Positions 32,026 to 40,809 are shown, numbered from the stretch's first letter. The stretch is DNA of 64,000 nt from JAVBMU01 sp031551755 (GCA_031551755.1 JAVBNE010000006.1:1-64000), one strand, 5' to 3'. Program-made: numbers and translations. Notes: generated by a model from the letters alone, not told the origin.

Positions 32026-32679
32026 TCACAGCGACCGGAGCCAGTTCTCCAGGAGGGTGGCACCGGCATCTCCGGACTTTTCCGGGTGGAACTGGGTGGC
32101 GCTGAGCGGGCCGTTCTCGACTGCCGCGACGAACCGGCCGTCGTGGTCGGCCCAGGTGACCGCCGGAGGCTTGGTCCGGCCGCCGGAGACGACCTGAGCG
32201 GAGAGCGGGAACTCACGGGCGGCGTAGGAGTGCACGAAGTAGAACCGTTCCTGCGCGACGCCGCGGAAGAGCACGGACTCCGCCGGAGCGTCCACGGTGT
32301 TCCAGCCCATGTGGGGCACGACGGCGGCGGGCAGCCGGTCCACGATTCCCGGCCACTCCCCCAGGCCGTCCGTCTGAGTCCCGTGTTCGTCACCCCGCTC
32401 GAACATGACCTGCATCCCGACGCAGATCCCCAGCACCGGGCGGGCACCGGACAGCCGCCGGCCGATCACCTCATGCCCACGGACCGCGCGCAGTCCGGCC
32501 ATTACTGCGGCGAAGGCACCCACCCCCGGCACCACCAGGCCGTCGGCCTCCTGGGCGGTGTCCCGGCGTGCGGTCAGCTCGACGCGCGCACCCACCCGCT
32601 CCAGCGCCCGGACGGCGGAGCGCACATTGCCGAAGCCGTAGTCCAACACGACCACCCGAGGCTGTCTGGCGTGGCTCAC
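32026..32679 (-). CDS. hisH: Imidazole glycerol phosphate synthase glutaminase subunit
   Basis: Glutamine amidotransferase partner of HisF, which is not in this window. The 217-residue class I amidotransferase has the nucleophile in LGICVGMQVMFERG, the His-Glu pair in QFHPEKSG, and the N-terminal VVLDYGFGNVRSA of HisH. GTG 32679 overlaps the preceding gene by four bases; longer frames upstream run through that gene. Confidence 0.96.
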   Translation of the reverse strand: MSHARQPRVVVLDYGFGNVRSAVRALERVGARVELTARRDTAQEADGLVVPGVGAFAAVMAGLRAVRGHEVIGRRLSGARPVLGICVGMQVMFERGDEHGTQTDGLGEWPGIVDRLPAAVVPHMGWNTVDAPAESVLFRGVAQERFYFVHSYAAREFPLSAQVVSGGRTKPPAVTWADHDGRFVAAVENGPLSATQFHPEKSGDAGATLLENWLRSL

Positions 32680-33206
32680 TTCTTCCGAGCCTTGCGGGCC
32701 GCCGATGTGAGCAGGCGCATCGCCTTCCACCGGGTGATCGACGTGCTCGCCACGATGTTCGGCAGTTGGTCGACCTGGGTGGCCCCGGTCACCAGGTCCT
32801 CGACCTCCTCCGGGGCACCACCCAGGACCAGGCCGGGGGCGAGTTCGTCGCCTCGTACGCCGTCCTGCCAACGCGTTATCGTGAGGTGGTCGGCCCGGCG
32901 TTCCACCACGATGATCGGCACACCAGCGATCAGGGTGGTGAGTGCGTTCGCGGCCTTGGTCACCGAATCCACCGCGGTCTCCCGCAGCACGGCCACCGCG
33001 CCGATATCGGTCGCCAGCGCATCGGCATCGACATCGGCCAGGGCGCACGCGGCCGCCAGCGGCTCGGCCCCGGCAATCTGCGTGATAACGAGCACGAAGG
33101 CGGGTCCCGCCCCCGACCCCTCCAGAGCAGACAAGTCGTCCGGGATCTCGATACCGGTCAACGGGTCGTTCAGGTCGTCTTCGGGAACGGTCGGCTGATC
33201 GCTCAC
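32676..33206 (-). CDS. Uncharacterised protein encoded between hisB and hisH
   Basis: A 176-residue acidic protein (start SDQPTVPEDDLNDPLTG) with a central alpha/beta-looking region (GPAFVLVITQIAG, VPIIVVERRADHLTITRW) and a very basic end (SAARKARKK). No membrane segment, no cysteines beyond one, and no family I recognise. It overlaps hisB and hisH by four bases on each side (GTGA), so it is translationally fixed in the his operon. This suggests a histidine-linked or housekeeping role, but no function can be assigned. Confidence 0.8.
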   Translation of the reverse strand: MSDQPTVPEDDLNDPLTGIEIPDDLSALEGSGAGPAFVLVITQIAGAEPLAAACALADVDADALATDIGAVAVLRETAVDSVTKAANALTTLIAGVPIIVVERRADHLTITRWQDGVRGDELAPGLVLGGAPEEVEDLVTGATQVDQLPNIVASTSITRWKAMRLLTSAARKARKK

Positions 33207-33802
33207 AAGGCCCCCTTCGTGGACGGCACACCCTCGACGCGCGGATCGACCGCGACGGCGGTGCGCAGGGCATGGGCCAACGCCTTGAACTGGGCCTCGA
33301 CGATGTGGTGCGGGTCACGACCAGCCAGAACTCGGATATGCAGGCAGATACCGGCGTGGTAAGCCAACGACTCGAAGACGTGGCGAGTCAGCGACCCCGT
33401 GAAGTGTCCGCCGATCAGGTGGAACTCCTGCCCTGCGGGCTCGCCGGAGTGCACGACATAGGGCCGCCCGGAGACGTCCACGACCGCCATGGCCAGCGCC
33501 TCGTCCAACGGAACGGTCACATCGGCGAACCGGGTGATGCCTTCCTTCGTGCCCAGGGCTTGCCGCAACGCCTCACCCAGAGTGATGGCCACATCTTCGA
33601 CTGTGTGGTGGACATCGATATGCGTGTCGCCGGTGGCCCGGACAGTCAGGTCGAAGAGCGCGTGTTTGCCGAGAGCGGTGAGCATGTGGTCGTAGAACGG
33701 TACGGAGGTCGAGATCTCCGTACGCCCGGAGCCGTCGAGGTCGAGATCGACCACCACCGTCGACTCCGAGGTCGATCTCTCGACGTGTGCGGTTCGGTTC
33801 AC
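33203..33802 (-). CDS. hisB: Imidazoleglycerol-phosphate dehydratase
   Basis: Dehydrates IGP to imidazole acetol phosphate using two metal ions. The 199-residue single-function protein has the metal-binding repeats FYDHMLTALGKH, DVHHTVEDVAI, HLIGGHFTG and HIVEAQFKA. There is no phosphatase domain, so histidinol phosphatase must be encoded elsewhere. Start is GTG 33802, overlapping the hisC stop. Confidence 0.97.
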   Translation of the reverse strand: MNRTAHVERSTSESTVVVDLDLDGSGRTEISTSVPFYDHMLTALGKHALFDLTVRATGDTHIDVHHTVEDVAITLGEALRQALGTKEGITRFADVTVPLDEALAMAVVDVSGRPYVVHSGEPAGQEFHLIGGHFTGSLTRHVFESLAYHAGICLHIRVLAGRDPHHIVEAQFKALAHALRTAVAVDPRVEGVPSTKGAL

Positions 33803-34956
33803 AGCCCGGCCACCTCCACTAGGGCCTCCTTGAAGGCGCGTGTCTCCGCCGGGGTGCCGACCGACACCCGCAGCCATCCATCTGGTCCAGTCTCCCGGAT
33901 CAGCACCCCCCGATCCAATAGTCCCTGCCAGACGGCGTGCCGGTCCTCGAACGTTCCGAAAAGCACGAAGTTCGCATCCGAATCCGCTGCGCGCACGGCG
34001 GTCCCGTCAGGAAGCCGACGCGCCCGCAGCCACTCCACGAGCGCGTCACGCTCCTCGCGCAGCTGGTTCACTTGCGCCAGCAACGTATCGGCGTGGCTCA
34101 ACGCCGCACTTGCCACGGCCTGGGTGACCGCCGACAGGTGGTACGGCAGCCGGACCACCTGCAGCGCGTCGATGAACGGAACCGACGCGGCGAGGTACCC
34201 CACCCGGGCACCGGCGAGAGCGAAGGCCTTGGACATCGTCCGGGTGACGGCAAGATTCGGGTAGCTGTTCAACAGCGTCAAGGCCGACGCCGTACCCGTG
34301 CGCCGGAACTCCCCATAAGCCTCGTCGACGACCACCACGGGGTTCCCGGTGCCGCCCTCTACCGTGACCGTGGCGGCCTTCCGGCAGATCGCCTCGATAT
34401 CGGCCAGCGGCATCGCCGTTCCCGTCGGGTTATTGGGGCTGGCGAGCAGGATCACCGCGGGCCGCTCACACTCGATCAGCTCTCGCGCATGGTCGAGGTC
34501 GATCGCGAAATCGGCCCGGCGTCGCCCCAGCACCCAGCGGGTGAACGTGTCGCGGGCGTACTCCGGGTACATCGAGTACGTCGGCCCGAAGGAGAGCGCG
34601 GCGCGCCCCGGCCCACCGAATGCCTGCATGACGTGGAGCAACACCTCGTTCGAGGCGTTCGCGGCCCAGATCTGTTCGCTCGCCACCCGGACGCCGGATT
34701 CGACTGCGAGGTATCCGGCCAGCTGCGCGCGCAGCGCGGAGAAATCCCGATCCGGGTAGCGGTTGAGCCCCGCCGCCGCCGCCGAGACCGCCGCCGCGAT
34801 CGACTGCACCACCTCTGCACCGGGCGGATACGGGTTCTCGTTCACGTTGAGCCGGTAGGGCACGTCGAGTTGGGGCGCACCGTACGGCGCTATGCCGGCG
34901 AACTCGGCCCGCAACGGCAAGGTGGCGAGCTCGGGGGCAGGTGGGGTGGCGGTCAC
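33799..34956 (-). CDS. hisC: Histidinol-phosphate aminotransferase
   Basis: PLP enzyme of histidine synthesis and first gene of this his operon. The 385-residue protein shows RLNVNENPYPPG, SPNNPTGT, the VVVDEAYGEF Asp/Tyr pair and the Schiff-base lysine in TRTMSKAFALAGARVGY. GTG 34956 is 6 nt beyond a -10 box TAGACT, so the message appears leaderless. Confidence 0.96.
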   Translation of the reverse strand: MTATPPAPELATLPLRAEFAGIAPYGAPQLDVPYRLNVNENPYPPGAEVVQSIAAAVSAAAAGLNRYPDRDFSALRAQLAGYLAVESGVRVASEQIWAANASNEVLLHVMQAFGGPGRAALSFGPTYSMYPEYARDTFTRWVLGRRRADFAIDLDHARELIECERPAVILLASPNNPTGTAMPLADIEAICRKAATVTVEGGTGNPVVVVDEAYGEFRRTGTASALTLLNSYPNLAVTRTMSKAFALAGARVGYLAASVPFIDALQVVRLPYHLSAVTQAVASAALSHADTLLAQVNQLREERDALVEWLRARRLPDGTAVRAADSDANFVLFGTFEDRHAVWQGLLDRGVLIRETGPDGWLRVSVGTPAETRAFKEALVEVAGL

Positions 34957-34962
34957 TGAGAC

Positions 34963-34968
34963 AGTCTA
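34963..34968 (-). promoter_or_regulatory. -10 box of the leaderless hisC promoter
   Basis: TAGACT on the minus strand, then GTCTCA and the GTG start of hisC. The same hexamer stands before hisD, dnaE and pheS in this window. Confidence 0.55.
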
Positions 34969-35019
34969 CGAACGGTCCGGACGGTGGGCCTGGTCCGTCC
35001 GCTGACCGGAAACCGCCGC

Positions 35020-35460
35020 TCAGGCGACCGTGATGGCGCCGCCACTCACCGTGACCTCGATCTCAGGGAGTGGCTTCGGCGCCGGGCCGCCCAGAACCGC
35101 ACCGGTCGCCAGATCGAATCTCGAAGCATGGCACGGGCATTTGAGCTCACCGTCACCGGGCTGCACGGTACATCCGTTGTGGGTGCAGATCGCCGAGAAA
35201 GCCGCGAACTGCCCCTCCGTGGGCTGGGTCACCAGGGCCGGCTTACTGTCCACGGTCACCGCGAGCGCACCATCGACCGGCACCTGTGACACCTTGGCCA
35301 GTTCTGTCCCCGACTCGGCCGACGGCACGACACCGCCACCGTTGCCACCTTCTCTCGCGCCGTCCGAACCACCCCCACAGGCCGCGAGCGCCGCCACTGC
35401 GACCACCCCGGTCGAGCCGGTCAGGAACGCCCGGCGCGTCGGAAACTCGAGATCCGCCAT
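35020..35460 (-). CDS. Tat-exported Rieske [2Fe-2S] lipoprotein, copy 1
   Basis: A 146-residue protein. It has a twin-arginine signal (TRRAFLTG, 8-15), a lipobox LAAC with Cys28, a Gly/Ser linker, and a Rieske domain with CTHNGC (92-97) and CPCH (108-111) giving two Cys and two His ligands plus the extra cysteine pair. It is expected on the outer face of the membrane as a small electron carrier. No oxygenase or cytochrome partner is next to it. It is closely similar to the gene at 35974 and shares the same upstream palindrome. Regulated probably by whatever binds that palindrome. Confidence 0.92.
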   Translation of the reverse strand: MADLEFPTRRAFLTGSTGVVAVAALAACGGGSDGAREGGNGGGVVPSAESGTELAKVSQVPVDGALAVTVDSKPALVTQPTEGQFAAFSAICTHNGCTVQPGDGELKCPCHASRFDLATGAVLGGPAPKPLPEIEVTVSGGAITVA

Positions 35461-35497
35461 GTCTTCCTCCTTGGCCGCGCGACCAGTGCCGCACCGG

Positions 35498-35511
35498 GCT
35501 TCAATTGAAGC
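35498..35511. promoter_or_regulatory. Palindromic operator, copy 1
   Basis: GCTTCAATTGAAGC is a perfect 14-bp palindrome between the divergent Rieske gene (copy 1) and the small membrane-protein gene. The surrounding 45 bp (CCGCGCGACC, then GGGCTTCAATTGAA) recur upstream of the second Rieske gene. Confidence 0.65.
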
Positions 35512-35556
35512 ATCTGGCCAGTCAAGGCGCCTCAGACGCGGTCCGGGAGGACAGAT

Positions 35557-35964
35557 ATGGGTACCGGTGCCACCATTCGACCGACTGCGGCTGCCTGGGT
35601 GTTACGCGGCCTCACCGCGGCCGGCCTCCTGCTGTCCGCGGATATCCACCTCGTGCTGTACGTCGAAGGCTACGCCGACATCGAAGTGGTCGGGCCGCTG
35701 TTCCTCCTGAATGCCGTCGCCGGCCTGGCGCTCGGCATCGCGGTGCTGGTGTGGCGGCACTGGCTTTCGCTGCTGGGGGCCTTCGGCTTCGGCGTGCTCA
35801 CGCTGGGCGCGTTCTATCTGTCCACATCGGTGGGGTTCTTCGGGGTCAACGAAACCGTCGGCGGCACCCAGCAGGTGCTCGCCGCTGCCTCCGAGTGGGT
35901 GACCGTCGTGGGGGCGGTGGCCGCCGCCGTGGTGGAGTACCGCCAGCGCCCCCGGACCGTGTAA
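35557..35964 (+). CDS. Four-span membrane protein
   Basis: A 135-residue hydrophobic protein with about four membrane helices (starting near residues 15, 45, 68 and 108) and short loops, one of which has YVEGYADIEVVGPLF. No cofactor motif is visible, and the family is not recognised. GGGAGGA precedes ATG 35557. It is divergent from Rieske copy 1 across the palindrome and could be its membrane partner, which is inference from position only. Confidence 0.78.
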   Translation: MGTGATIRPTAAAWVLRGLTAAGLLLSADIHLVLYVEGYADIEVVGPLFLLNAVAGLALGIAVLVWRHWLSLLGAFGFGVLTLGAFYLSTSVGFFGVNETVGGTQQVLAAASEWVTVVGAVAAAVVEYRQRPRTV

Positions 35965-35973
35965 CGGTCGCGC

Positions 35974-36408
35974 TCAAGCGACGATGATCGTCCCCTCACT
36001 CACCTTGACCTTGATCGCGGGCAAGGCACTCGGGGCCGGTCCACCCAGGACCTCCCCTGTCGCGAGGTCGAATCGTGCAGGGTGGCAGGGGCATGCCAGT
36101 TCGCCGTCGCCCGGGGCCACGACACAACGCTGGTGAGTGCAGATCGCGGAGAAGGCCGCGAACTGCCCCTCCTTGGGCTGGGTCACCAGGATGTGATTGC
36201 CGTCAACCGTCACCGCGAGTGCGCCGTCGACCGGCACGGCCGATGCTTGCGTCAACGTGGCGCCCGACTTGATCTGAACAGCCGACTCCCCGCCGCCTCC
36301 ATTCGATCCGTCCGAACCTCCAGAACAGGCCGCGAGCGCTGCCACCGCGACCGCCCCGGTCGAGCCGGTCAGGAACGCCCGGCGGGTCGGGAACTCGGTT
36401 TCCGTCAT
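35974..36408 (-). CDS. Tat-exported Rieske [2Fe-2S] lipoprotein, copy 2
   Basis: A 144-residue paralogue of the protein at 35020: almost the same signal (FPTRRAFLTGSTG), lipobox LAAC, and Rieske motifs CTHQRC and CPCH. The linkers and surface loops differ (SGGSDGSNGGGGES). ATG 36408 is preceded by AGGTAGAC; the longer frame upstream is not credible because it runs through the divergent adhP. The near-identical signal-peptide DNA and shared upstream palindrome show a local duplication. Confidence 0.92.
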   Translation of the reverse strand: MTETEFPTRRAFLTGSTGAVAVAALAACSGGSDGSNGGGGESAVQIKSGATLTQASAVPVDGALAVTVDGNHILVTQPKEGQFAAFSAICTHQRCVVAPGDGELACPCHPARFDLATGEVLGGPAPSALPAIKVKVSEGTIIVA

Positions 36409-36445
36409 GTCTACCTCCTTTGCCGCGCGACCGCTGTCGCGCTGG

Positions 36446-36459
36446 GCTTCAATTGAAAC
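36446..36459. promoter_or_regulatory. Palindromic operator, copy 2
   Basis: GCTTCAATTGAAAC, with the perfect core TTCAATTGAA (36448-36457), between Rieske copy 2 and the divergent alcohol dehydrogenase. One base differs from copy 1, and the flanks match over about 45 bp. Confidence 0.62.
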
Positions 36460-36478
36460 ATCGTCCAAGGAGGCCAAA

Positions 36479-37507
36479 GTGAGCACCATGCGCGCAGCTG
36501 TCGTCCGTTCCTTCACCGAACCGCTGGCCGTCGAGGATGTGGCCATTCCGGAACCGGGTGCCCACGAGGCCCTGGTGAAAGTGGAGTACACCGGGGTCTG
36601 CCACACGGATCTCCATGCTGCCCACGGTGATTGGCCGGTCAAGCCATCCCCTCCGTTCATTCCCGGCCACGAGGGCGTGGGCACTGTCGTGTCGATCGGC
36701 AGTCAGGTCACTCGGGTTGCGCTGGGCGACGTCGTCGGGAACGCGTGGCTGTGGAGCGCGTGCGGCGAATGCGAGTACTGCGAGACCGGCTGGGAGACGT
36801 TGTGTCCCAAGCAGAAGAACGGCGGCTACGCCGTGAACGGGTCCTTCGGCCAGTACATGCTGGTGGACTCGCGTTACTGTCCGGTGATCCCCGCGGGGGT
36901 CGACGCCTCGGCGGTCGGGCCGATCCTGTGCGCCGGGGTCACCGTGTACAAGGGGCTCAAGGTCACCGATACGAAACCCGGTGAGTGGGTGCTGATCTCC
37001 GGCATCGGCGGCCTCGGGCACATCGCCGTGCAGTACGCGATCGCGATGGGCCGGCGGGTCGCCGCTGTGGACGTAGAGGAGGAGAAACTCGACCTCGCCC
37101 GCCGGCACGGTGCCGAGGTGCTGGTGAATGCCGCGAAGTCGGCGGACGCCGCCGCCGAGATCCAGAGCCAGACGGGTGGCGGCGTGCACGGCGCATTGGT
37201 CACCGCCGTCAACGGGCGCGCGTTCCCCCAAGCCGTCGGCGCCCTACGCCGGGGTGGGACAGTCAGCCTCGTGGGGTTGCCGCCGGAGGAATTCCCGCTG
37301 GACATCTTCTCGACCGTGCTCTTCGGGTTGACCGTGCGGGGGTCGATCGTCGGTACCCGCAAGGACATGGAAGAGGCGATCGACTTCTTCGCCCGCGGCA
37401 AGATCAATCCGACCTACACCGTGCGACCGTTGGACGACATCAACGACATCTTCAGCGAGATGACCGAAGGGCACATCGATGGCCGTGTCGTCATGAACAT
37501 GGCATAG
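36479..37507 (+). CDS. adhP: Zinc-dependent alcohol dehydrogenase (AdhP type)
   Basis: NAD-dependent oxidation of primary alcohols. The 342-residue protein has catalytic zinc ligands in GVCHTDLHAAHGDWP and PGHEGVG, structural zinc cysteines in CGECEYCETGWETLC, and the Rossmann motif GIGGLGHIAVQYA. GTG 36479 is five bases after AAGGAGG; an ATG three codons later is possible. It is divergent from Rieske copy 2 and lies over the shared palindrome, so it may be under the same control. Confidence 0.94.
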   Translation: MSTMRAAVVRSFTEPLAVEDVAIPEPGAHEALVKVEYTGVCHTDLHAAHGDWPVKPSPPFIPGHEGVGTVVSIGSQVTRVALGDVVGNAWLWSACGECEYCETGWETLCPKQKNGGYAVNGSFGQYMLVDSRYCPVIPAGVDASAVGPILCAGVTVYKGLKVTDTKPGEWVLISGIGGLGHIAVQYAIAMGRRVAAVDVEEEKLDLARRHGAEVLVNAAKSADAAAEIQSQTGGGVHGALVTAVNGRAFPQAVGALRRGGTVSLVGLPPEEFPLDIFSTVLFGLTVRGSIVGTRKDMEEAIDFFARGKINPTYTVRPLDDINDIFSEMTEGHIDGRVVMNMA

Positions 37508-37519
37508 GCCCTCCCGGCC

Positions 37520-37525
37520 TAAGCT
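37520..37525 (+). promoter_or_regulatory. -10 box of a leaderless promoter
   Basis: TAAGCT, six bases, then the ATG of the second dehydrogenase at 37532, in the 24-nt gap after adhP. No ribosome site is present. Confidence 0.55.
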
Positions 37526-37531
37526 CGACTC

Positions 37532-38581
37532 ATGCTCGCAACCCTCATCCATGGCACGCGCGACATCCGCGTCGAGACCGTGCCCGATCCTGTCTTGTCC
37601 ACCGGCCCCGACGCCATCGTGCGGGTCGTGGCCGCCTGCGTCTGCGGCTCGGACCTGTGGTCCTACCGCGGCATCCGGGCGACCACCGAGCCGCACCGGA
37701 TCGGCCACGAGTTCGTCGGCGTCGTCGAAGAGGTAGGTCCGCAGGTCGAGAGGATCCGGGTCGGTGACTTCGTGATCGCGCCCTTCTACCAATGTTGCGG
37801 GGAATGCGCGCATTGCCGCAGCGGTGTCACTACCTCCTGTGTGCGGGGCGGGTGGTGGGGTGAGGAACACTCCAGCGGTGGCTTCGTCGACGGCGCCCAG
37901 GGCGAGAGGGTCCGGGTACCGATGGCGGACGGCACGCTCTTCCCCTTGCAGTCAATGCCGGACGACGCGCTGGTTCCGAGCCTGCTGACGCTCTCTGATG
38001 TCATGGGCACCGGCCACCACGCCGCAGTCTCCGCAGGGGTGGGCAAAGGATCGTCGGTCGCGGTGGTGGGTGACGGCGCCGTGGGGCTATGCGCCGTGAT
38101 CGCGGCTCGTCGACTGGGTGCCACCACCGTCATCGCGATGTCCCGGCACGCCGACCGCCAAGCGCTGGCCCGGGATTTCGGCGCCACCCATATCGTCGCG
38201 GAACGTGGCGACGAGGGCGTCGGCGCCGTCCTCGAACTCACCGACGGCGTGGGCGCGGACTGCGTCCTCGAGTGTGTGGGCACCAAGGAATCAATGGATC
38301 AGGCGATCCGGTCCGCACGGCCGGGCGGCATGGTCGGCTACGTAGGGGTCCCGGCCGGTGGACCGGAGCTTCCCATCAACGATCTCTTCTACCGCAACGT
38401 GGGCGTCAACGGTGGCGTCGCCCCCGTGCGCGGCTACATGGCGGAACTGCTGCCCGATGTGCTGTCGGGCACGATCCGACCCGGTCGCGTCTTCGACCTG
38501 ACACTCCCCCTCGCCCAGGCCGCGGAAGCCTACGCCGCCATGGACGAGCGCCGAGCCATCAAGGTCCTGCTGCGGCCGTGA
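37532..38581 (+). CDS. Zinc-dependent alcohol dehydrogenase-family oxidoreductase
   Basis: A 349-residue medium-chain dehydrogenase. Catalytic zinc site in CVCGSDLWSYRG and GHEFVG, structural-site cysteines in CCGECAHCRSGVTTSC, and cofactor motif GDGAVGLCAVIAAR. It differs from AdhP and resembles the IMP-dehydrogenase/glutathione-independent group of unknown substrate specificity. Its last four bases overlap the helicase gene (GTGA), so the two are co-translated, an unusual pairing. Confidence 0.88.
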   Translation: MLATLIHGTRDIRVETVPDPVLSTGPDAIVRVVAACVCGSDLWSYRGIRATTEPHRIGHEFVGVVEEVGPQVERIRVGDFVIAPFYQCCGECAHCRSGVTTSCVRGGWWGEEHSSGGFVDGAQGERVRVPMADGTLFPLQSMPDDALVPSLLTLSDVMGTGHHAAVSAGVGKGSSVAVVGDGAVGLCAVIAARRLGATTVIAMSRHADRQALARDFGATHIVAERGDEGVGAVLELTDGVGADCVLECVGTKESMDQAIRSARPGGMVGYVGVPAGGPELPINDLFYRNVGVNGGVAPVRGYMAELLPDVLSGTIRPGRVFDLTLPLAQAAEAYAAMDERRAIKVLLRP

Positions 38582-40809
38582 CCCCTACTGACGCCAGCGC
38601 GCGGGCCGCTGCGGACGCGGCCCGCACGGCCAAGATCGCGACGCTCCGTGGGCTCCTCGACGGCCGTGACCTGCGTGCGGAAGCCCTCACGGCTCTGCGG
38701 GCGCTGGTCGGCCGCGACGACGCCGGGCTGCGCGAGGACCAGTGGCGGGCGATTGAGGCGCTCGTGGCCTTCCGGCGACGAGCGCTGGTGGTCCAACGCA
38801 CCGGCTGGGGGAAGTCGGCGGTGTACTTCGTGGCCACGTCCCTGCTGCGGGAGCGCGGGGCGGGTCCGACGGTCATCATCTCGCCCCTGCTTGCGCTCAT
38901 GCGTGACCAGATCGCGGCGGCCACCCGGGCAGGTATCCGCGCGGTCACCATCAACTCCGCCAATGTCACCGAGTGGGACGAGGTGCGAGCCGCCATTTCG
39001 GCGGGCGATGTCGACGTCCTGCTCTGCTCCCCCGAGCGCCTGAACAACCCCGGGTTCCGCGACGAGGTCCTCCCCCAACTGGCCGCCGATGCAGGGCTCG
39101 TGGTGATCGACGAGGCCCACTGCATCTCGGACTGGGGCCACGATTTCCGGCCCGACTACCGGCGCATCCGCACCCTGCTGGCCGATTTGCCGCCGGGTAT
39201 CCCAGTGCTGGCGACCACCGCGACGGCCAACTCCCGGGTCACCGCCGACGTCGCCGAACAACTCGCCCTGCGGCCGGGCGCGGAACCGCCGACGAACTCC
39301 GCAGGCACGCTCTCCGACGACGTCCTGGTGCTCCGTGGGGGGCTCGACCGCGAGTCGTTGCGGTTGGCGGTTCTCGAATTGCCGGATCAGCCCACTCGTC
39401 TGGCCTGGCTCACCGAAACCCTCCAGGAGATCGACGGCTCCGGCATCGTGTACTGCCTGACGGTCTCCGCGGCCGAGCAGGTCGCCACACATCTTCGGAA
39501 CGCCGGCCTGGCGGTCGCCGCCTACACGGGGCAGACCGAACCCGCCGAACGCGAACGGTTGGAGGCCGACCTCAAGGCTGACCGGGTCAAGGCACTCGTC
39601 GCCACCTCGGCCCTGGGCATGGGTTTCGACAAACCGGACCTGTCATTCGTCGTCCACCTCGGTGCGCCCGCCTCCCCCATCGCCTACTACCAACAGGTGG
39701 GCCGGGCCGGGCGCGGGGTGGATCAGGCGATCGCCGTCCTGCTCCCCGGCAAAGAAGACCGTGCGATCTGGGACTACTTCGGCTCGCTGGCATTTCCCCC
39801 GGAGGAGCAGGTTCGCCAGACTCTGGCGGCACTGGCGGCCGGGGGCACCCAATCTGTGGCGGCTCTCGAACCCCAGGTCGACCTTCGCCGTTCCCGGTTG
39901 GAGACCATGCTGAAGGTCCTCGACGTCGACGGCGCGGTCCGACGTGTTCAGGGTGGCTGGATCGCTACCGGCGAGCCCTGGGTCTACGACGCCGACCGGT
40001 ATGCCCGGGTCGCCCAGACCCGCGCATCCGAACAGCAAGCGATGGTTGACTATGAGCACACCATCAGCTGCCGGATGGCCTTCCTACGGGCCGCGCTCGA
40101 CGACCCCGAGCTGACACCCGGTTGGTCCTGTGGTCGCTGCGACCGGTGCTCGGAGCTAGGTTTGCCCCCGGTGCCGGAACCCGATGTGATTGCGGCCGCC
40201 CGGACGGACCTCGACCGCCCGGGTGTCGAGATTCCGGCGCGTCGACAATGGCCGACCGGACTCGATCGGCTCGGCATCGACCTGCGCGGGCGGATCAGCG
40301 CCACCGAGCTGGCCGAAACTGGGCGGGCCGTAGCACGGCTCGACGGGCTGGGTTGGTCGGGACCATTGCGGGAACTCTTCGCCACCGGCACACCCGACGG
40401 GCCTACACCGATCGCGCTGCGGCGGGCTGCGGCCCGGGTCCTCGACGAGTGGGCGCTCAGCGTCGACGGGGTGGTGGCGATCCGATCAACTACTCGACCA
40501 CAGCTCAATCACCACCTCGCCGAGGGACTCGCCCGCTATCTGGCCAAACCGCTGGTCGGCTCGATCGGACCATCAGCTGGGAACGAGCAACCCACCAGGC
40601 ACGATGTGAACTCGGCCAGCCGGCTGTCGGCTGTGGTCCACCGACTGCGCCTGGAACTGACCGAGGCGGCGCTGGCCGGGTTGGCCGACCGGACGGTACT
40701 GCTCGTCGACGACTACACGGACTCGGGGTGGACGCTGACAGTCGCAGCGCGGCTCCTGCGGCAGGCCGGAGCACGTGCGGTGCACCCGTTCGTCCTCGGC
40801 GTTCGCTGA
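38578..40809 (+). CDS. RecQ-like DNA helicase with phosphoribosyltransferase-like C-terminus
   Basis: A 743-residue fusion. Residues 1-400 form the SF2 helicase: TGWGKS (75-80), DEAHCISDWGHDFRP (from 178), GFDKPDLSFVVH and QQVGRAGRG. A RecQ zinc site follows (near 500-520; Cys, 16 residues, then CGRCDRC). The last 40 residues carry VLLVDDYTDSGWTLT, the PRPP-loop pattern of type I phosphoribosyltransferases, and about 130 residues before it have no RecQ HRDC signature. ATP-driven DNA unwinding is well supported; the role of the tail is unknown. The GTG start overlaps the upstream dehydrogenase stop. Confidence 0.88.
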   Translation: MTPTDASARAAADAARTAKIATLRGLLDGRDLRAEALTALRALVGRDDAGLREDQWRAIEALVAFRRRALVVQRTGWGKSAVYFVATSLLRERGAGPTVIISPLLALMRDQIAAATRAGIRAVTINSANVTEWDEVRAAISAGDVDVLLCSPERLNNPGFRDEVLPQLAADAGLVVIDEAHCISDWGHDFRPDYRRIRTLLADLPPGIPVLATTATANSRVTADVAEQLALRPGAEPPTNSAGTLSDDVLVLRGGLDRESLRLAVLELPDQPTRLAWLTETLQEIDGSGIVYCLTVSAAEQVATHLRNAGLAVAAYTGQTEPAERERLEADLKADRVKALVATSALGMGFDKPDLSFVVHLGAPASPIAYYQQVGRAGRGVDQAIAVLLPGKEDRAIWDYFGSLAFPPEEQVRQTLAALAAGGTQSVAALEPQVDLRRSRLETMLKVLDVDGAVRRVQGGWIATGEPWVYDADRYARVAQTRASEQQAMVDYEHTISCRMAFLRAALDDPELTPGWSCGRCDRCSELGLPPVPEPDVIAAARTDLDRPGVEIPARRQWPTGLDRLGIDLRGRISATELAETGRAVARLDGLGWSGPLRELFATGTPDGPTPIALRRAAARVLDEWALSVDGVVAIRSTTRPQLNHHLAEGLARYLAKPLVGSIGPSAGNEQPTRHDVNSASRLSAVVHRLRLELTEAALAGLADRTVLLVDDYTDSGWTLTVAARLLRQAGARAVHPFVLGVR

